A DNA stretch of 64,000 bases from Roseateles sp. (GCA_016790285.1 JAEUPJ010000070.1:1-64000), one strand, 5' to 3'; positions 8,629 to 18,181 are shown, numbered from the stretch's first letter. The notes: generated by a model not told the origin, from the sequence alone. Made by a program: numbers and translations.

Positions 8629-9654
8629 ATGCGCAAACAGCAGATGTGGGCAGCGGCAACGCTGCTGATGGCCTCGATGACAGCGTTGGCTGCAGGCCCG
8701 GTGGTCGGCGTGAGCTGGTCGAACTTCCAGGAAGAACGCTGGAAGACCGACGAGGCCGCCATCAAGGCCGAGCTCGCCCGCCTGGGCGCCAGCTACGTCA
8801 GTGCCGACGCGGGCGGCTCGCCGGAGAAGCAGATCGGCGACGTCGAGTCCCTGCTCGCCAAGGGCGCCAAGGTGCTGATCATCCTGGCCATGGACAAGGA
8901 TGCCATCGTCCCGGCGCTGAACAAGGCCAAGGCGCGCAAGGTGCCGGTGCTGGCCTATGACCGCCTCATCGAAGCCCCCGAGGTCTTCTACCTGACCTTC
9001 GACAACCGCGAGGTCGGCCGCCTGCAGGCCAAGGCCGTGCTCACCGCCAAGCCGCAGGGGCGCTACGTGATGATCAAGGGCTCGCCCAGCGACCCCAACG
9101 CCGACTTCCTGCGCGCCGGCCAGCAGGACGCGCTCGCCGACGCCGTGAAGAAGGGCGACGTGAAGATCGTCGCGGAGGAGTACACCGACGGCTGGAAGCC
9201 CGAGGTGGCGCAGAAGAACATGGAGCAGATCCTCACCAAGCTCAAGGGCGGCGTGGATGCGGTGGTGGCCAGCAACGACGGCACCGCGGGCGGCGCGATC
9301 GCGGCGCTGTCCGGCAAGGGCATCAAGGGCGTGCCCGTGAGTGGTCAGGACGCCGACCATGCGGCCCTCAACCGCATCGCGCTCGGCACGCAAACCGTGA
9401 CGGTCTGGAAGGACTCGCGTGCACTCGGCAAGGAAGCCGCCGCCGCCGCGGTGCAACTGGCTGCCGGCCAGAAGGTGCCGGGGGCTGCGGCCTGGGCCGG
9501 TGGCGAGCGCAAGGTGAGCCTGCAAGCCAAGTTCCTGGCACCCGTGGCCATCACGCAGGCCAACCTCGGCGAAGTTATCACCGCCGGCTGGGTTCCCAAG
9601 GCCGTGGTGTGCAAGGGCGTCGACGCGGCCAAGGCGCCGGCTGCTTGCAAGTAA
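8629..9654 (+). CDS. xylF: D-xylose-type ABC transporter substrate-binding protein
   Basis: This is the periplasmic sugar-binding subunit of a pentose importer. The 341-residue protein has a Sec signal peptide (cleavage near TALAAG) and a type I periplasmic-binding fold. Several blocks match E. coli XylF closely: [46 protein letters not shown] and [18 protein letters not shown], followed by [10 protein letters not shown]. The ATG has a GGAGA ribosome site just upstream. It is the first gene of a three-gene B-C-A type operon. No xylose isomerase, kinase or regulator is nearby, so the sugar specificity is a family inference. Confidence 0.9.
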   Translation: MRKQQMWAAATLLMASMTALAAGPVVGVSWSNFQEERWKTDEAAIKAELARLGASYVSADAGGSPEKQIGDVESLLAKGAKVLIILAMDKDAIVPALNKAKARKVPVLAYDRLIEAPEVFYLTFDNREVGRLQAKAVLTAKPQGRYVMIKGSPSDPNADFLRAGQQDALADAVKKGDVKIVAEEYTDGWKPEVAQKNMEQILTKLKGGVDAVVASNDGTAGGAIAALSGKGIKGVPVSGQDADHAALNRIALGTQTVTVWKDSRALGKEAAAAAVQLAAGQKVPGAAAWAGGERKVSLQAKFLAPVAITQANLGEVITAGWVPKAVVCKGVDAAKAPAACK

Positions 9655-9662
9655 GGCCTGCG

Positions 9663-10802
9663 ATGAATGCCCAGACCCAGCGGCTCGCCGTCATGGCGGC
9701 CGTGCTGGTGGCCATCGCCATCGGCTTTCACGTGCTCACCGGCAGCTTCCTGACGGCGGAGAACCTCTACAACATCGCGCAGCAGACGGCGGTCGTCGGC
9801 ATCGTGGCCAGCGGCATGGCGCTGATCATCGTCGCGCGGCAGATCGACCTGGCCGTGGGCTCGCTGCTCGGCGCCGTCGGCGTGCTGATGGCCTGGCTGC
9901 AGTACACGCAGGGCTGGTCGGTGCCCGCCTCGCTGCTGGCGGGGCTGGGCCTCGCGCTGCTGGTGGGCCTGTTCCAGGGCTGGCTGTCGGCGGTCATCGG
10001 CATCCCGTCCTTCGTCGTGACGCTGGGCGGCCTCGTGTCGCTGCGCGGCGTGGCTTTCCTGGTGGCCGACGGCAAGACGCAGCCGGTCACCGAGCCCTGG
10101 CTGCTGGCCCTCGGTGGCGGGCTGGACGGCTCGCTGGGTGAGCGCGGCAGCTGGCTGCTGGGGGCGGCGCTGATCGCGCTGATCTGGGTCTGGCAGATCG
10201 TGCAGCGTCGCGCGCTGGTGCGCGCGGGCAGTGCGCCGGACGGCAAATCGGGCGTCATCCACGGCGCGCTGGGCACGCTGGCCGTGGTCGTGGTGGTGGC
10301 GGTGTTCAACGCCTACCGCATCGAAGGCCAGGAGCAGGGCCAGGGCCTGCCACTGCCGCTCGTGATCTGGGCGGCAGTGGTCATCCTGCTGAGCTTCATG
10401 GCCCGGCACACGCGCTTCGGCCGTTATGTGTACGCCATCGGCGGCAACCCCGACGCCGCGCGGCTGGCCGGCATCCCGGTGCGGCGCGTGATGATCCAGC
10501 TCAACCTGCTGCTGGCCGCCCTCGTGGCGCTGGCGGCGGTGGTGGCGATGGCGCGGTTGAACGCGGGTACCAACTCGATGGGCACCGGCATGGAACTCAC
10601 CGTCATCGCCGCGGCCGTCATCGGTGGCGTGTCGCTGGCCGGCGGCAGCGGCAGCGTGGCGGGTACGGTGCTCGGCGCGCTCATCATCCAGAGCATTGAC
10701 AGCGGCCTGCTGCTGACCGATGTGTCCATCGGCTGGCGCATGGTGGTGTTGGGCCAGGTGCTGGTGGCGGCGGTCGTGTTTGATCGGGTGGTGCAGAAAT
10801 GA
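9663..10802 (+). CDS. xylH: Xylose-type ABC transporter permease
   Basis: The 379-residue integral membrane protein has around ten hydrophobic segments. The family blocks SGMALIIVARQIDLAVGSLL, IPSFVVTLGGLVSLRG and YAIGGNPDAARLAGI identify a ribose/xylose-type permease; the last is the cytoplasmic coupling loop that contacts the ATPase. An internal insert with charged residues (RRALVRAGSAPDGKSG) matches the longer XylH-type permeases. It starts eight bases after xylF and its stop overlaps the xylG start by ATGA. Confidence 0.9.
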   Translation: MNAQTQRLAVMAAVLVAIAIGFHVLTGSFLTAENLYNIAQQTAVVGIVASGMALIIVARQIDLAVGSLLGAVGVLMAWLQYTQGWSVPASLLAGLGLALLVGLFQGWLSAVIGIPSFVVTLGGLVSLRGVAFLVADGKTQPVTEPWLLALGGGLDGSLGERGSWLLGAALIALIWVWQIVQRRALVRAGSAPDGKSGVIHGALGTLAVVVVVAVFNAYRIEGQEQGQGLPLPLVIWAAVVILLSFMARHTRFGRYVYAIGGNPDAARLAGIPVRRVMIQLNLLLAALVALAAVVAMARLNAGTNSMGTGMELTVIAAAVIGGVSLAGGSGSVAGTVLGALIIQSIDSGLLLTDVSIGWRMVVLGQVLVAAVVFDRVVQK

Positions 10803-11548
10803 CCGCGTTGCTGGAAGTGCGCGAGGCGCGCAAATCGTTCGGCGGTGTGCATGCGGTCGATGGCGTCTCGCTGAGCCTGGCGCCCGGCGAAGTGCTGGCC
10901 GTGCTCGGCCACAACGGCGCGGGCAAGTCCACGCTGATGCAGATGCTGGCGGGCGCATTGCCGTTTGACGGCGGCGAACTGCTGCTCAATGGCCAGGCCG
11001 TGAAGTTCGCGAGCCCGGCCGATTCCCGGTCGGCGGGCATCGAGACCATCCACCAGAAGCTGGCGTTGGCCGACAACCTCGACTCGGTCGCCAACCTGTT
11101 CCTGGGCCGCGAGTTGCGCACCCGCTTCGGTCTGCTCGACGACGCGGCCATGCGGGCGGCTGCCGTGCCGCTGTTCGCGCGGCTGAACCCCAACTTCAAG
11201 AACATCGCCGACCCGGTGATGTCCCTCTCTGGCGGTCAACGCCAGGTGGTGGCGATCGCGCGGGCGCTGCAGTTCAAGGCCCGCGTGCTGATCATGGACG
11301 AGCCCTGCGCGGCGCTCGGCCCCGCCGAGACGGCCATGGTGCACGACCTCATCCGGCGCCTCTCGGCCGAGGGCGTGGGCATCCTGCTCGTCACGCACGA
11401 CATGCCGGATGTGTTCGCGCTGTCGCACCGGCTCATGGTCATGAAGACCGGGCGCCTGGTGGGCACCTGCCGCACGGCGGACGTGACGGAGGACGAGGTG
11501 CTGGCGATGATCATTGCGGGGAAGGCGCCCCAGCGTTCAGCGGCGTAG
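10799..11548 (+). CDS. xylG: Xylose-type ABC transporter ATPase, single-domain
   Basis: The 249-residue ATPase energises the importer. Walker A GHNGAGKST lies near residues 37-45, the signature is LSGGQRQ, and Walker B is VLIMDEP, followed by a His switch VTHDM. The D-loop region reads CAALGP where TAALG is usual; this is a mild change. E. coli XylG has two fused ABC domains (about 500 residues). This protein has only one, like FrcA-type ATPases, so it presumably works as a homodimer. The start overlaps the xylH stop by four bases. Confidence 0.88.
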   Translation: MTALLEVREARKSFGGVHAVDGVSLSLAPGEVLAVLGHNGAGKSTLMQMLAGALPFDGGELLLNGQAVKFASPADSRSAGIETIHQKLALADNLDSVANLFLGRELRTRFGLLDDAAMRAAAVPLFARLNPNFKNIADPVMSLSGGQRQVVAIARALQFKARVLIMDEPCAALGPAETAMVHDLIRRLSAEGVGILLVTHDMPDVFALSHRLMVMKTGRLVGTCRTADVTEDEVLAMIIAGKAPQRSAA

Positions 11549-11597
11549 GCCTTGCGGCCGATTCCCGTTTGAGCTGCATCCTGCGGCAGGGTGGCAA

Positions 11598-11617
11598 TAC
11601 TGTTTTTATGTACAGTA
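11598..11617 (+). promoter_or_regulatory. LexA-type SOS box
   Basis: TACTGTTTTTATGTACAGTA fits the CTG-N10-CAG consensus of the proteobacterial LexA operator, with the flanking TA/TA also symmetric and an AT-rich core. It ends 28 bases before the ATG of the SRAP gene, a normal distance for a LexA-repressed promoter. It is the only such site noticed in the window. The SRAP gene is therefore likely induced by DNA damage. Confidence 0.8.
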
Positions 11618-11645
11618 CCGCTGCCCAGTCGACCGAGGAACCCGG

Positions 11646-12503
11646 ATGCGCAGCAACTACGAACCCGTGACGGACGCCGCCCGCCTGTTGGCGGCTTTCG
11701 GCGTCACGCTTCCCGTCGAGCCCGACGCGGAAGCTGCTCCGGGCGACGAGAGGGCAGCGTTCATCGTGGCGGGGGCCGGCCCGCAGGCGGGGTTGCTCGG
11801 CGAGGTCCGGGTCGGGCAACTGGGCCTGCTGCCGGCGCTGGCCCAGCCAGGCGCCCATGCCGCACAGGCCCGCGAATGCCGCGTCGACACGATGAAGTCG
11901 AACCCGACATTCCGCGAGAACTGGTGGGCCGGTCGCCGCTGCGTGGTGCCGGTGGAGCGGCTCACGGCGTGGAGCTACGCATCCGGGCGACCCGAGGCCT
12001 GGGCGATCCAGCACGTGGATGGCGAGCCCCTGGCGCTGGCGGGTCTCTGGAACGAAGGCATGGGTGCTGACGGCAAGAAGCACCTGTCGTTCTGCGTGCT
12101 GACGCTGGACGCGACCGGGCACGCGGTGTACGGGCGCATGAGCCACCCGCTGGCACTGGAGGCGCGGATGCCGGCCATCCTCCCTGCGGACCTGCGGTGG
12201 CCATGGCTGCACGGCTCGCTGGCCGATGCCCAGCGCCTGCTCGTGCCGTTCGCTGCCGACGCGCTGCATGCCGCCCCGCTCGAACCCGCGGACACCGCGG
12301 CGCCGCGACGCTGGAGCGCGGAGCCGGACTTGTTCGCGGAGGAGTGGTGGCGCAGCGCCCTGGAGACCCCACACCGCAAGCCGGCAAGGCCTCGCGCGGT
12401 CACGCGCGCCCGGTCGACGGACGCGCCGGGCCCGGTGACGTCAGACCTCTTCGCGAGCGCGGGCGACGTGCACGACACGCCGGCACGCACGGCGACGTCT
12501 TGA
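11646..12503 (+). CDS. SRAP-family (YedK/HMCES-like) protein lacking the catalytic Cys2
   Basis: SRAP proteins use a Cys exposed at position 2 to crosslink to abasic sites in single-stranded DNA. The 285-residue product starts MRSNYEPVTDAARLLAAFGV and resembles the MCSNY-type subfamily common in betaproteobacteria. It carries RECRVDTMKSNPTFR, RRCVVPVERLTAW, LALAGLWNEG and MSHPLALEARMPAILP. Cys2 is replaced by Arg (codon CGC; one T-to-C change from TGC). The Asn expected in the NARxET block appears as Glu77, and His167 may be the retained catalytic His; these alignments are by eye. A GAGGAA ribosome site precedes the ATG and a LexA box lies 28 bases upstream. About 80 C-terminal residues are extra, low-complexity sequence. 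The protein may be catalytically altered or inactive. Confidence 0.8.
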   Translation: MRSNYEPVTDAARLLAAFGVTLPVEPDAEAAPGDERAAFIVAGAGPQAGLLGEVRVGQLGLLPALAQPGAHAAQARECRVDTMKSNPTFRENWWAGRRCVVPVERLTAWSYASGRPEAWAIQHVDGEPLALAGLWNEGMGADGKKHLSFCVLTLDATGHAVYGRMSHPLALEARMPAILPADLRWPWLHGSLADAQRLLVPFAADALHAAPLEPADTAAPRRWSAEPDLFAEEWWRSALETPHRKPARPRAVTRARSTDAPGPVTSDLFASAGDVHDTPARTATS

Positions 12504-12532
12504 GGAAGCTACCCGCGCCAGGGCGCTGAGGT

Positions 12533-14038
12533 TCAGGCCTCGCGGCGCAGCGCCGGGAACAGGATCACGTCACGGATCGACGGCGAGTCGGTGATGAGCA
12601 TCATCAGGCGGTCGATGCCGATGCCGCAGCCGCCCGTCGGGGGCATGCCGTATTCCAGCGCGCGGATGAAGTCGGCGTCGAAGAACATCGCCTCTTCGTC
12701 GCCCGCATCCTTGTTGGCCACCTGGGCCTGGAAGCGTGCGGCCTGGTCTTCGGCGTCGTTCAGCTCGGAGAAGCCGTTGGCGTACTCGCGACCGGTGATG
12801 AAGAGCTCGAAGCGCTCGGTGATCTTGGGGTCGCTGTCCGACGCGCGGGCCAGCGGCGAGACCTCGACGGGGTAGTCGATGATGAAGGTCGGCTCCCAGA
12901 GCTTTTCTTCCACGACCGCCTCGAAGAGGCCGAACTGCAGCTCCGCCAGGCTCCAGCGGGCCGGGGCGTCTTCACCGGCGGCAATGATCTTGGCGCGCAG
13001 CACGTCGGGGTTGTCGGCCTCGGCCTGCGTCAGGCCGGCGAACTGGATGAGGGAGTCACGCACGGACACGCGAGCGAAGGGCTTGTCCAGCGCCACGGGC
13101 TTGCCGGCGTAGGTCAGCGCAGCGCTGCCGGTGGCGGCGATCGCGGCGTGGCGCAGCACGGCTTCGGTGAAGTCCATGATGTCGTGATGCGTCCAGTAGG
13201 CCGCATAGAACTCCATCATCGTGAACTCGGGGTTGTGGCGGACCGAGATGCCTTCGTTGCGGAAGTTGCGGTTGATCTCGAACACGCGCTCGAAACCGCC
13301 CACCACCAGGCGCTTGAGGTAGAGCTCCGGCGCGATGCGCAGGAACATCTCCTGGTCCAGCGCGTTGTGGTGCGTGACGAAGGGCTTGGCGTTGGCGCCG
13401 CCCGGGATGGGGTGGAGCATGGGCGTCTCCACTTCCAGGAAGCCGTGCTCCACCATGAAGCTGCGGATGGCCGACACGCCCTGGCTGCGCGCGACGAAGC
13501 GCTTGCGGGCCTCTTCGTCGGTGATCAGGTCGACATAGCGCTGGCGGTACTTCTGCTCCTGGTCGGTCATGCCGTGGAACTTGTCCGGCAGCGGGCGCAG
13601 GCTCTTGGTCAGCAGCCGCAATGTGGTGACCGTGATGGTCAGCTCGCCAGTCTTGGTCTTCATCAGCACACCCTCGCCGCCGAGGATGTCGCCCAGGTCC
13701 CAGTGCTTGAAGGCGTCGTAGACCTCGGGGCCGACGTTGTCGACCGTCACGCGCAGCTGGATGCGGCCGGTGGCGTCCTGCAGCGTGCAGAAGCTCGCCT
13801 TGCCCATCATGCGCTTGAGCATCATGCGGCCGGCGACCGTGACCTTGATGCCTTGCGGCTCGAGTTCCTCGTTGGGCACCTCGCCGTACTGCGCCTGCAG
13901 CGGGGCGGCGCGGTGCTGGGGCTTGAAGTCGTTGGGGAAGGGCACCGCCGTGGCGGCCCGCAGCGCGCCCAGTTTGGCGCGGCGCTCGGCGATCAGTTGG
14001 TTGTCGTCGGTGGGCGGGGTTTGAGCAGCTTGGTTCAT
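12533..14038 (-). CDS. lysS: Lysyl-tRNA synthetase, class II
   Basis: LysS charges tRNA-Lys with lysine. The 501-residue length is typical. An N-terminal OB-fold anticodon-binding domain includes [19 protein letters not shown]. The class II catalytic core follows: motif 1 around [10 protein letters not shown], motif 2 [20 protein letters not shown], and motif 3 [10 protein letters not shown] near the C-terminus. The ATG at 14038 gives a normal N-terminal extension. It is divergent from the first glycan operon, and the 54-base gap holds a perfect 18-bp palindrome that may form back-to-back -10 elements. Confidence 0.97.
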   Translation of the reverse strand: MNQAAQTPPTDDNQLIAERRAKLGALRAATAVPFPNDFKPQHRAAPLQAQYGEVPNEELEPQGIKVTVAGRMMLKRMMGKASFCTLQDATGRIQLRVTVDNVGPEVYDAFKHWDLGDILGGEGVLMKTKTGELTITVTTLRLLTKSLRPLPDKFHGMTDQEQKYRQRYVDLITDEEARKRFVARSQGVSAIRSFMVEHGFLEVETPMLHPIPGGANAKPFVTHHNALDQEMFLRIAPELYLKRLVVGGFERVFEINRNFRNEGISVRHNPEFTMMEFYAAYWTHHDIMDFTEAVLRHAAIAATGSAALTYAGKPVALDKPFARVSVRDSLIQFAGLTQAEADNPDVLRAKIIAAGEDAPARWSLAELQFGLFEAVVEEKLWEPTFIIDYPVEVSPLARASDSDPKITERFELFITGREYANGFSELNDAEDQAARFQAQVANKDAGDEEAMFFDADFIRALEYGMPPTGGCGIGIDRLMMLITDSPSIRDVILFPALRREA

Positions 14039-14057
14039 TGCGGGCCTTGGGTGAACC

Positions 14058-14075
14058 CGGGATTCTAGAATCCCG
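14058..14075. promoter_or_regulatory. 18-bp perfect palindrome in the lysS/flippase divergent gap
   Basis: CGGGATTCTAGAATCCCG is perfectly self-complementary. Its core presents TAGAAT on both strands (14066-14071 plus; 14062-14067 minus). TAGAAT-like boxes recur just upstream of other genes in this window, so the palindrome could be two overlapping -10 hexamers facing lysS and the glycan operon. No convincing -35 was seen on either side. Confidence 0.5.
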
Positions 14076-14092
14076 CGCCCTTCCCACCCCTC

Positions 14093-15289
14093 ATGAGCCT
14101 GACGCGAGCCACCCTCACCCTCCTGGCCGGCAGCGCGCTGGCCCAGGCCATCCCGCTGCTGCTGGGGCCGTGGATCGCCCGTTTGTACTCGCCGGCCGAG
14201 TACGGCCAGTTCTCGCTGGTGTGGACGGTGGCGACCAACATCGCCGTGGTGGGCTGCGCGCGCTACGAGTTCGCGCTGGCGCTGGAGCGCGAATCAGCCG
14301 GCGCTGCCGCCTTGCTGGCCCTGTGCCTGCGCCTGCTGCTGGCGGTCACCGCGGCGACCGTGCTCGTGGGCGGGGCCTGGATGCTCTGGGCCGACCTCCC
14401 CGTGGCGGCGGCATTGCCGCTGGCCGTCATGGCCGCTGCGGCCAGCCAGGCGCTGGGGCAGTGGGCGGCGCGCGCCGGGGAGTTCGCGGCGCTGGCCTGG
14501 GGCCGGGTCGTGCAATGGGGCGGGGCGGCCGTGGCGCAGGTGGGCTTCGGCCTGCTGCAGGCGGGCCCCTGGGGCCTGATGGGCGGCGCGACGCTGGGCG
14601 CGGCGGCCGCCGCAGCGCTGCAGGCGCGGCCGGCCCCGGCCGGCGGCTGGCGGGGCCTGCTGCGCGAGCAGCCGCTGCGGGACGTGGCGACGCGCCACCG
14701 CGACTTCCCGCTGCTCAACACACCGCATGCCTTTGCTGGCGCCCTGCAGGACACCCTGGCCCTCGTGATCCTGACGGCCTGGCTGGGCGCACCCGCGGCG
14801 GGTGTCTGGGCGCTGGCGCTGCGCTATCTAAAGGCCCCGGCGTCGCTCGTGGGCGGGTCGCTGTCGCAGGCGCTGTACCCGCGCCTGACGCAGGCCGCCA
14901 GCGTGGCCGAGGGCCGCGCCCTGGTGCGGCGCAACCTCCTGCTGCTGGCCGCCCTCGCGGTCCCGTTGATGCTGCTGCTGCTCGCGCTGGGCCCCTGGCT
15001 CTTCGCGACCGTGTTCGGCCCTGAATGGCGCGAGGCAGGCGAGCTGGCCCGCTCGCTGGCTCCCTACGTGGCCCTGCACTTCGTCGCCTCGCCGCTGTCG
15101 GTCGTCATGATGGCCTGGGGCGCCCAGGCCTGGGGCCTCAAGCTGGCGCTCGTCGGGCAGGTGATGTTCGTGGCCGGCCTGGCCGCGGGGCTGCACGTCG
15201 GCGGCCTCGCCGGGGCCGGCTGGGGCGTGTCGGCCGCGATGCTGCTCTACTTCGGCTACTTTTTCTGGGCACTCTGGACTTGGGAATGA
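14093..15289 (+). CDS. Polysaccharide/lipid-linked glycan flippase (MATE/MOP superfamily, Wzx-like)
   Basis: The 398-residue membrane protein has about 11-12 hydrophobic spans. The N-terminal [30 protein letters not shown] pattern (positions about 8-40) is typical of O-antigen flippases of the MOP superfamily. Later hallmarks are a [19 protein letters not shown] loop and paired C-terminal spans. Such proteins flip undecaprenyl-linked oligosaccharides across the inner membrane. It is the first gene of an eight-gene, tightly packed operon and overlaps the acyltransferase gene by ATGA. It is one of three flippases in the window, presumably dedicated to this operon's glycan. Confidence 0.85.
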   Translation: MSLTRATLTLLAGSALAQAIPLLLGPWIARLYSPAEYGQFSLVWTVATNIAVVGCARYEFALALERESAGAAALLALCLRLLLAVTAATVLVGGAWMLWADLPVAAALPLAVMAAAASQALGQWAARAGEFAALAWGRVVQWGGAAVAQVGFGLLQAGPWGLMGGATLGAAAAAALQARPAPAGGWRGLLREQPLRDVATRHRDFPLLNTPHAFAGALQDTLALVILTAWLGAPAAGVWALALRYLKAPASLVGGSLSQALYPRLTQAASVAEGRALVRRNLLLLAALAVPLMLLLLALGPWLFATVFGPEWREAGELARSLAPYVALHFVASPLSVVMMAWGAQAWGLKLALVGQVMFVAGLAAGLHVGGLAGAGWGVSAAMLLYFGYFFWALWTWE

Positions 15290-15855
15290 TCCGCCCCTGG
15301 CTCAATCACTGGCGCCGCCGCCTCGCGCGCGGCCTGCTGTTCCGCATGGTCTTCGGCGAGCGCGGCCGGCCGTACACACGCATCGCACCCAGCACCTGCA
15401 TCGAGGGCGAGGCGGGGCTGGAACTGGCCGACCATGTCTTCATCGGCCAGTTCAACTTCATCGACGCGAGTGCCGGCCTCGTCATCGAAGAGGGTGTGCA
15501 GATCACCAACTTCTGCTCCATCGTCACGCACAGCACCCACAACGCGCTGCGCGTGAACGGCCGGCGCTTTGCGGTGCAGGGCGGCCACCCGCCGGGCTAC
15601 GCGCGGGCGCCCATCCGGCTGGGCGCCTACAGCTTCGTCGGCCCGCACAGCCTCATCGAGCCCGGCGCCGTGCTGGGCAAGGGCGCCATGCTGTGCGCCT
15701 TCTCGCAGCTGCGCGGCATTGCGCCGGACTTCGCCATCATGGCCGGCCAGCCCGCCCGCCAGGTGGGCGACACCCGCCAGCGTGACGCCGCACTGCTGGT
15801 GCGCCACCCCGAGCTGCGCGAGGCCTACGAGGCCTGGGCCGGAGTGCAGCCGTGA
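15286..15855 (+). CDS. Hexapeptide-repeat acyltransferase (WbbJ/maltose O-acetyltransferase-like)
   Basis: The 189-residue protein shows left-handed beta-helix character (ADHVFIGQFNFIDASAGLVI, GAYSFVGPHSLIEPGAVLG) and a C-terminal IMAGQPARQVGD block typical of sugar O-acetyltransferases. It probably acetylates a hydroxyl of the glycan. An N-terminal stretch WLNHWRRRLARGLLFRMVFG is amphipathic and may touch the membrane. ATG at 15286 overlaps the flippase stop and is preferred over in-frame starts lying inside the flippase gene. It lacks the N-terminal nucleotide-binding domain of PglD-type enzymes, so it is not an obvious bacillosamine N-acetyltransferase. Confidence 0.8.
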   Translation: MIRPWLNHWRRRLARGLLFRMVFGERGRPYTRIAPSTCIEGEAGLELADHVFIGQFNFIDASAGLVIEEGVQITNFCSIVTHSTHNALRVNGRRFAVQGGHPPGYARAPIRLGAYSFVGPHSLIEPGAVLGKGAMLCAFSQLRGIAPDFAIMAGQPARQVGDTRQRDAALLVRHPELREAYEAWAGVQP

Positions 15856-16958
15856 GCCCGCCAGCCAACACGCCCAAGGGCCAGCCCGGCCTGGGCGGCG
15901 GCCTCAAGCTCGTGCTCATCGGCGACGGCGAAAGCCCCCACCTGCTGAAGTGGGCGCGGGCGCTCGCGCCGCGCGTGCAGCTGCATGCCATCTCCTCGCG
16001 CGGCTTCCTGCCCGAGTTCCACCGCCTGCTGCCCGATGCGCAGCGCCTGGCGCTGAACACCGCGCCGGAGCACGGCGGCGGCAACATCGCCCTCGTCAAG
16101 CAGCTGCCCAAGGTGGGCGCCTGGCTGGCCCAGACCGACGCCGACTGGCTGCACGCCCACTACCTGACCTCGCACGGCACGCTCGCGTGGGCCGCCAAGC
16201 TCGGCTGGCGGCTGCGTGCGCAGATCGCCGGTTCGGCCTGGGGCAGCGACATCCTCGTGACGCCCAACCGCGGCGGCAGCTGGAAGTGGCTCACGAAGAA
16301 GGCGCTCAAGAGCTGTGCCATCACGACGTCGGACTCTAGGCACATGGCCGAGCGCATGCGCGAACTGGGTGCGGGCGAGGTCATGGTCTTCCCTTTCGGC
16401 CTGGAGGCGCTGCCCCGGCAGAACGCGAAGAAGGAGCCCTGGCTGTGCTTCGCCAACCGGGGCCTGGAGCCGATCTACCGCCCGCAGCTCGTCATCGACG
16501 CCTTCGCCCGCATCGCCGCGGTGCAGCCGCAGGCCCGGCTGGTGGTGGCCAACGACGGCTCGCTGCGCGCGGCACTGCAGGCCGACGTCGACGCGCGCGG
16601 CCTGGCGGAGCGCGTGAGCTTCGTCGGCCGGCTCGACGCCCCCGCCCAGGCGGCGCACTACGCGCGCTCGACCTGGTTCCTGAGCCTGCCCGAAAGCGAC
16701 TCGGTGTCGGTCTCGGTGCTGGAGGCGATGGGGCACGGGTGCGTGCCGCTGCTGTCGGAGCTGCCCGCCAACCGGGAGCTGATCGGCGACTCCGCACGAG
16801 GCCTCATCGTCGGATCGCTGGACGACCTGCCCGCCCGCATGGCCGCCCTCGACACCGCGCGCCTGGCCGTCACCAACCGCGAGTGGGTCGCCGCGAACGG
16901 CCTGTTCGAGCCGCACGTGCAGCGCTTCCTCACGCGGCTGCGGGAGCTGTCGGCGTGA
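15852..16958 (+). CDS. Glycosyltransferase, GT4-like (GT-B fold)
   Basis: The 368-residue protein has two Rossmann-like halves. A glycine-rich KLVLIGDGESPHLLKWA lies near residue 20. The donor-binding half contains VVANDGS, VSFVGRLD and PESDSVSVSVLEAMGHGCVP, the retaining GT4 E-x-E region. The start is a GTG at 15852 overlapping the acyltransferase stop (GTGA); the first ATG lies much deeper. The donor sugar is not predictable. Next to a second GT4 gene, it likely adds one sugar of this operon's repeat unit in the cytoplasm. Confidence 0.85.
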   Translation: MSPPANTPKGQPGLGGGLKLVLIGDGESPHLLKWARALAPRVQLHAISSRGFLPEFHRLLPDAQRLALNTAPEHGGGNIALVKQLPKVGAWLAQTDADWLHAHYLTSHGTLAWAAKLGWRLRAQIAGSAWGSDILVTPNRGGSWKWLTKKALKSCAITTSDSRHMAERMRELGAGEVMVFPFGLEALPRQNAKKEPWLCFANRGLEPIYRPQLVIDAFARIAAVQPQARLVVANDGSLRAALQADVDARGLAERVSFVGRLDAPAQAAHYARSTWFLSLPESDSVSVSVLEAMGHGCVPLLSELPANRELIGDSARGLIVGSLDDLPARMAALDTARLAVTNREWVAANGLFEPHVQRFLTRLRELSA

Positions 16959-18181
16959 GGCTGCTGCTGGTCAACCACTACGCGGGCTCGCCGGCGCACG
17001 GCATGGAGTTCCGGCCCTACTACCTGGCCCGGGAGTGGGTGAGGGCAGGGCACGAAGTGCTCGTCGTGGCGGCCAGCTACTCGCATGTGCGGGCGGTGCA
17101 GCCCGAGATGCGGGGCCTGCCGCGGGAGGAGGTCATCGACGGCATCCGCTACCGCTGGCTGCCCACGCCGCACTATGGCGGCAACGGGGTGGGGCGGCTG
17201 CGCAACATCCTGTCCTTCCTGCGTCAGCTGGGCGGCGACGCCTTCCGGCTCACGCGCGAGTTCCGGCCCGATGCCGTCATCGCCTCCAGCACCTACCCGA
17301 TGGATGTGTGGGTGGCGCGCAAGCTCGCGCGGCTGGCCAAGGCCAAGCTGGTGTACGAGGTGCACGACCTGTGGCCGCTGTCGCTGATCGAGCTGTCGGG
17401 CATGTCGCCCCGCCACCCGTTCGTGCTGATGTGCGGCAAGGCCGAGGCCGACGCCTACCGCGACGCCGACCGGGTCGTGTCCATGCTGCCCTGCGTGCAC
17501 GAGCACATGGCGTCCCGGGGGCTGGACCTGGCCAAGCTGCACATCGTGCCCAACGGCTTCGCGCCGGAGGAATGGCAGGGCGGCAGCGCGCCGCTGGGCG
17601 AGGCGCTCGCGGCGCACCTGGACGCCGAGCGCGCTGCCGGCCGGGTGGTCGTGGGCTATGCCGGCTCCATGGGCCTGCCCAATGCGCTGGACGTGCTGCT
17701 GGACGCCGCCGCGCTGCTGCGCGAGGCGCCGATGAGCTTCGTGCTGGTCGGCAGCGGCCACGAGGCCGAGCGGCTGGCCGCGCGCGCGGCGGCCGAGGGC
17801 CTCACGCGCGTGCGCTTCTTCCCGCCCATTCCCAAGGCGCAGATCCCGACGCTGCTTTCGGGCCTGGACATCGCCTACATCGGCTGGCAGCGCACGCCCA
17901 TCTACCGCTTCGGCATCGCCCCCAACAAGCTCATCGACTACCTGATGGCGGGCCGCGCCGTGCTGCATTCGGTCGAAGCGGGCAACGACCCCGTCGCCGA
18001 GGCCGGTGCGGGCCTGACGGTGCCGCCCGAGGACCCCGCGGCGGTGGCCCAGGGCCTGCGCCAACTCGCGGCCCTGTCGCCGCCTGAGCGCGCTGCCATG
18101 GGCGAGCGCGGCCGGGCCTACGCGATGGCGCACCACGCCTACCCGGTGCTCGCCGAGCGCTTCATCCAGGCCCTGTCATGA
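16955..18181 (+). CDS. Glycosyltransferase, GT4 family (WbuB-like)
   Basis: The 408-residue protein begins VRLLLVNHYAGSPAHGMEFR and carries YEVHDLWPLSLIELSG, VGYAGSMGLPNALDVLL, FVLVGSGHEAERL and GIAPNKLIDYLMAGRAVL. These are hallmarks of WbuB/WcaI-type GT4 transferases that often use N-acetylated deoxy sugars. GTG at 16955 overlaps the preceding stop (GTGA) and gives the canonical N-terminus; longer in-frame starts lie inside the upstream gene. It has a distant paralogue in this window, wbuB at 43511-44737. The acceptor is probably the undecaprenyl-linked sugar made by the transferase at 20043, which is an inference from the operon. Confidence 0.85.
   Translation: MRLLLVNHYAGSPAHGMEFRPYYLAREWVRAGHEVLVVAASYSHVRAVQPEMRGLPREEVIDGIRYRWLPTPHYGGNGVGRLRNILSFLRQLGGDAFRLTREFRPDAVIASSTYPMDVWVARKLARLAKAKLVYEVHDLWPLSLIELSGMSPRHPFVLMCGKAEADAYRDADRVVSMLPCVHEHMASRGLDLAKLHIVPNGFAPEEWQGGSAPLGEALAAHLDAERAAGRVVVGYAGSMGLPNALDVLLDAAALLREAPMSFVLVGSGHEAERLAARAAAEGLTRVRFFPPIPKAQIPTLLSGLDIAYIGWQRTPIYRFGIAPNKLIDYLMAGRAVLHSVEAGNDPVAEAGAGLTVPPEDPAAVAQGLRQLAALSPPERAAMGERGRAYAMAHHAYPVLAERFIQALS

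Noticed and set aside
10799..11548. Truncated XylG because only one ABC domain is present
   Set aside because: All ATPase motifs are complete, the stop is clean, and single-domain ATPases are known in related B-C-A type sugar importers.
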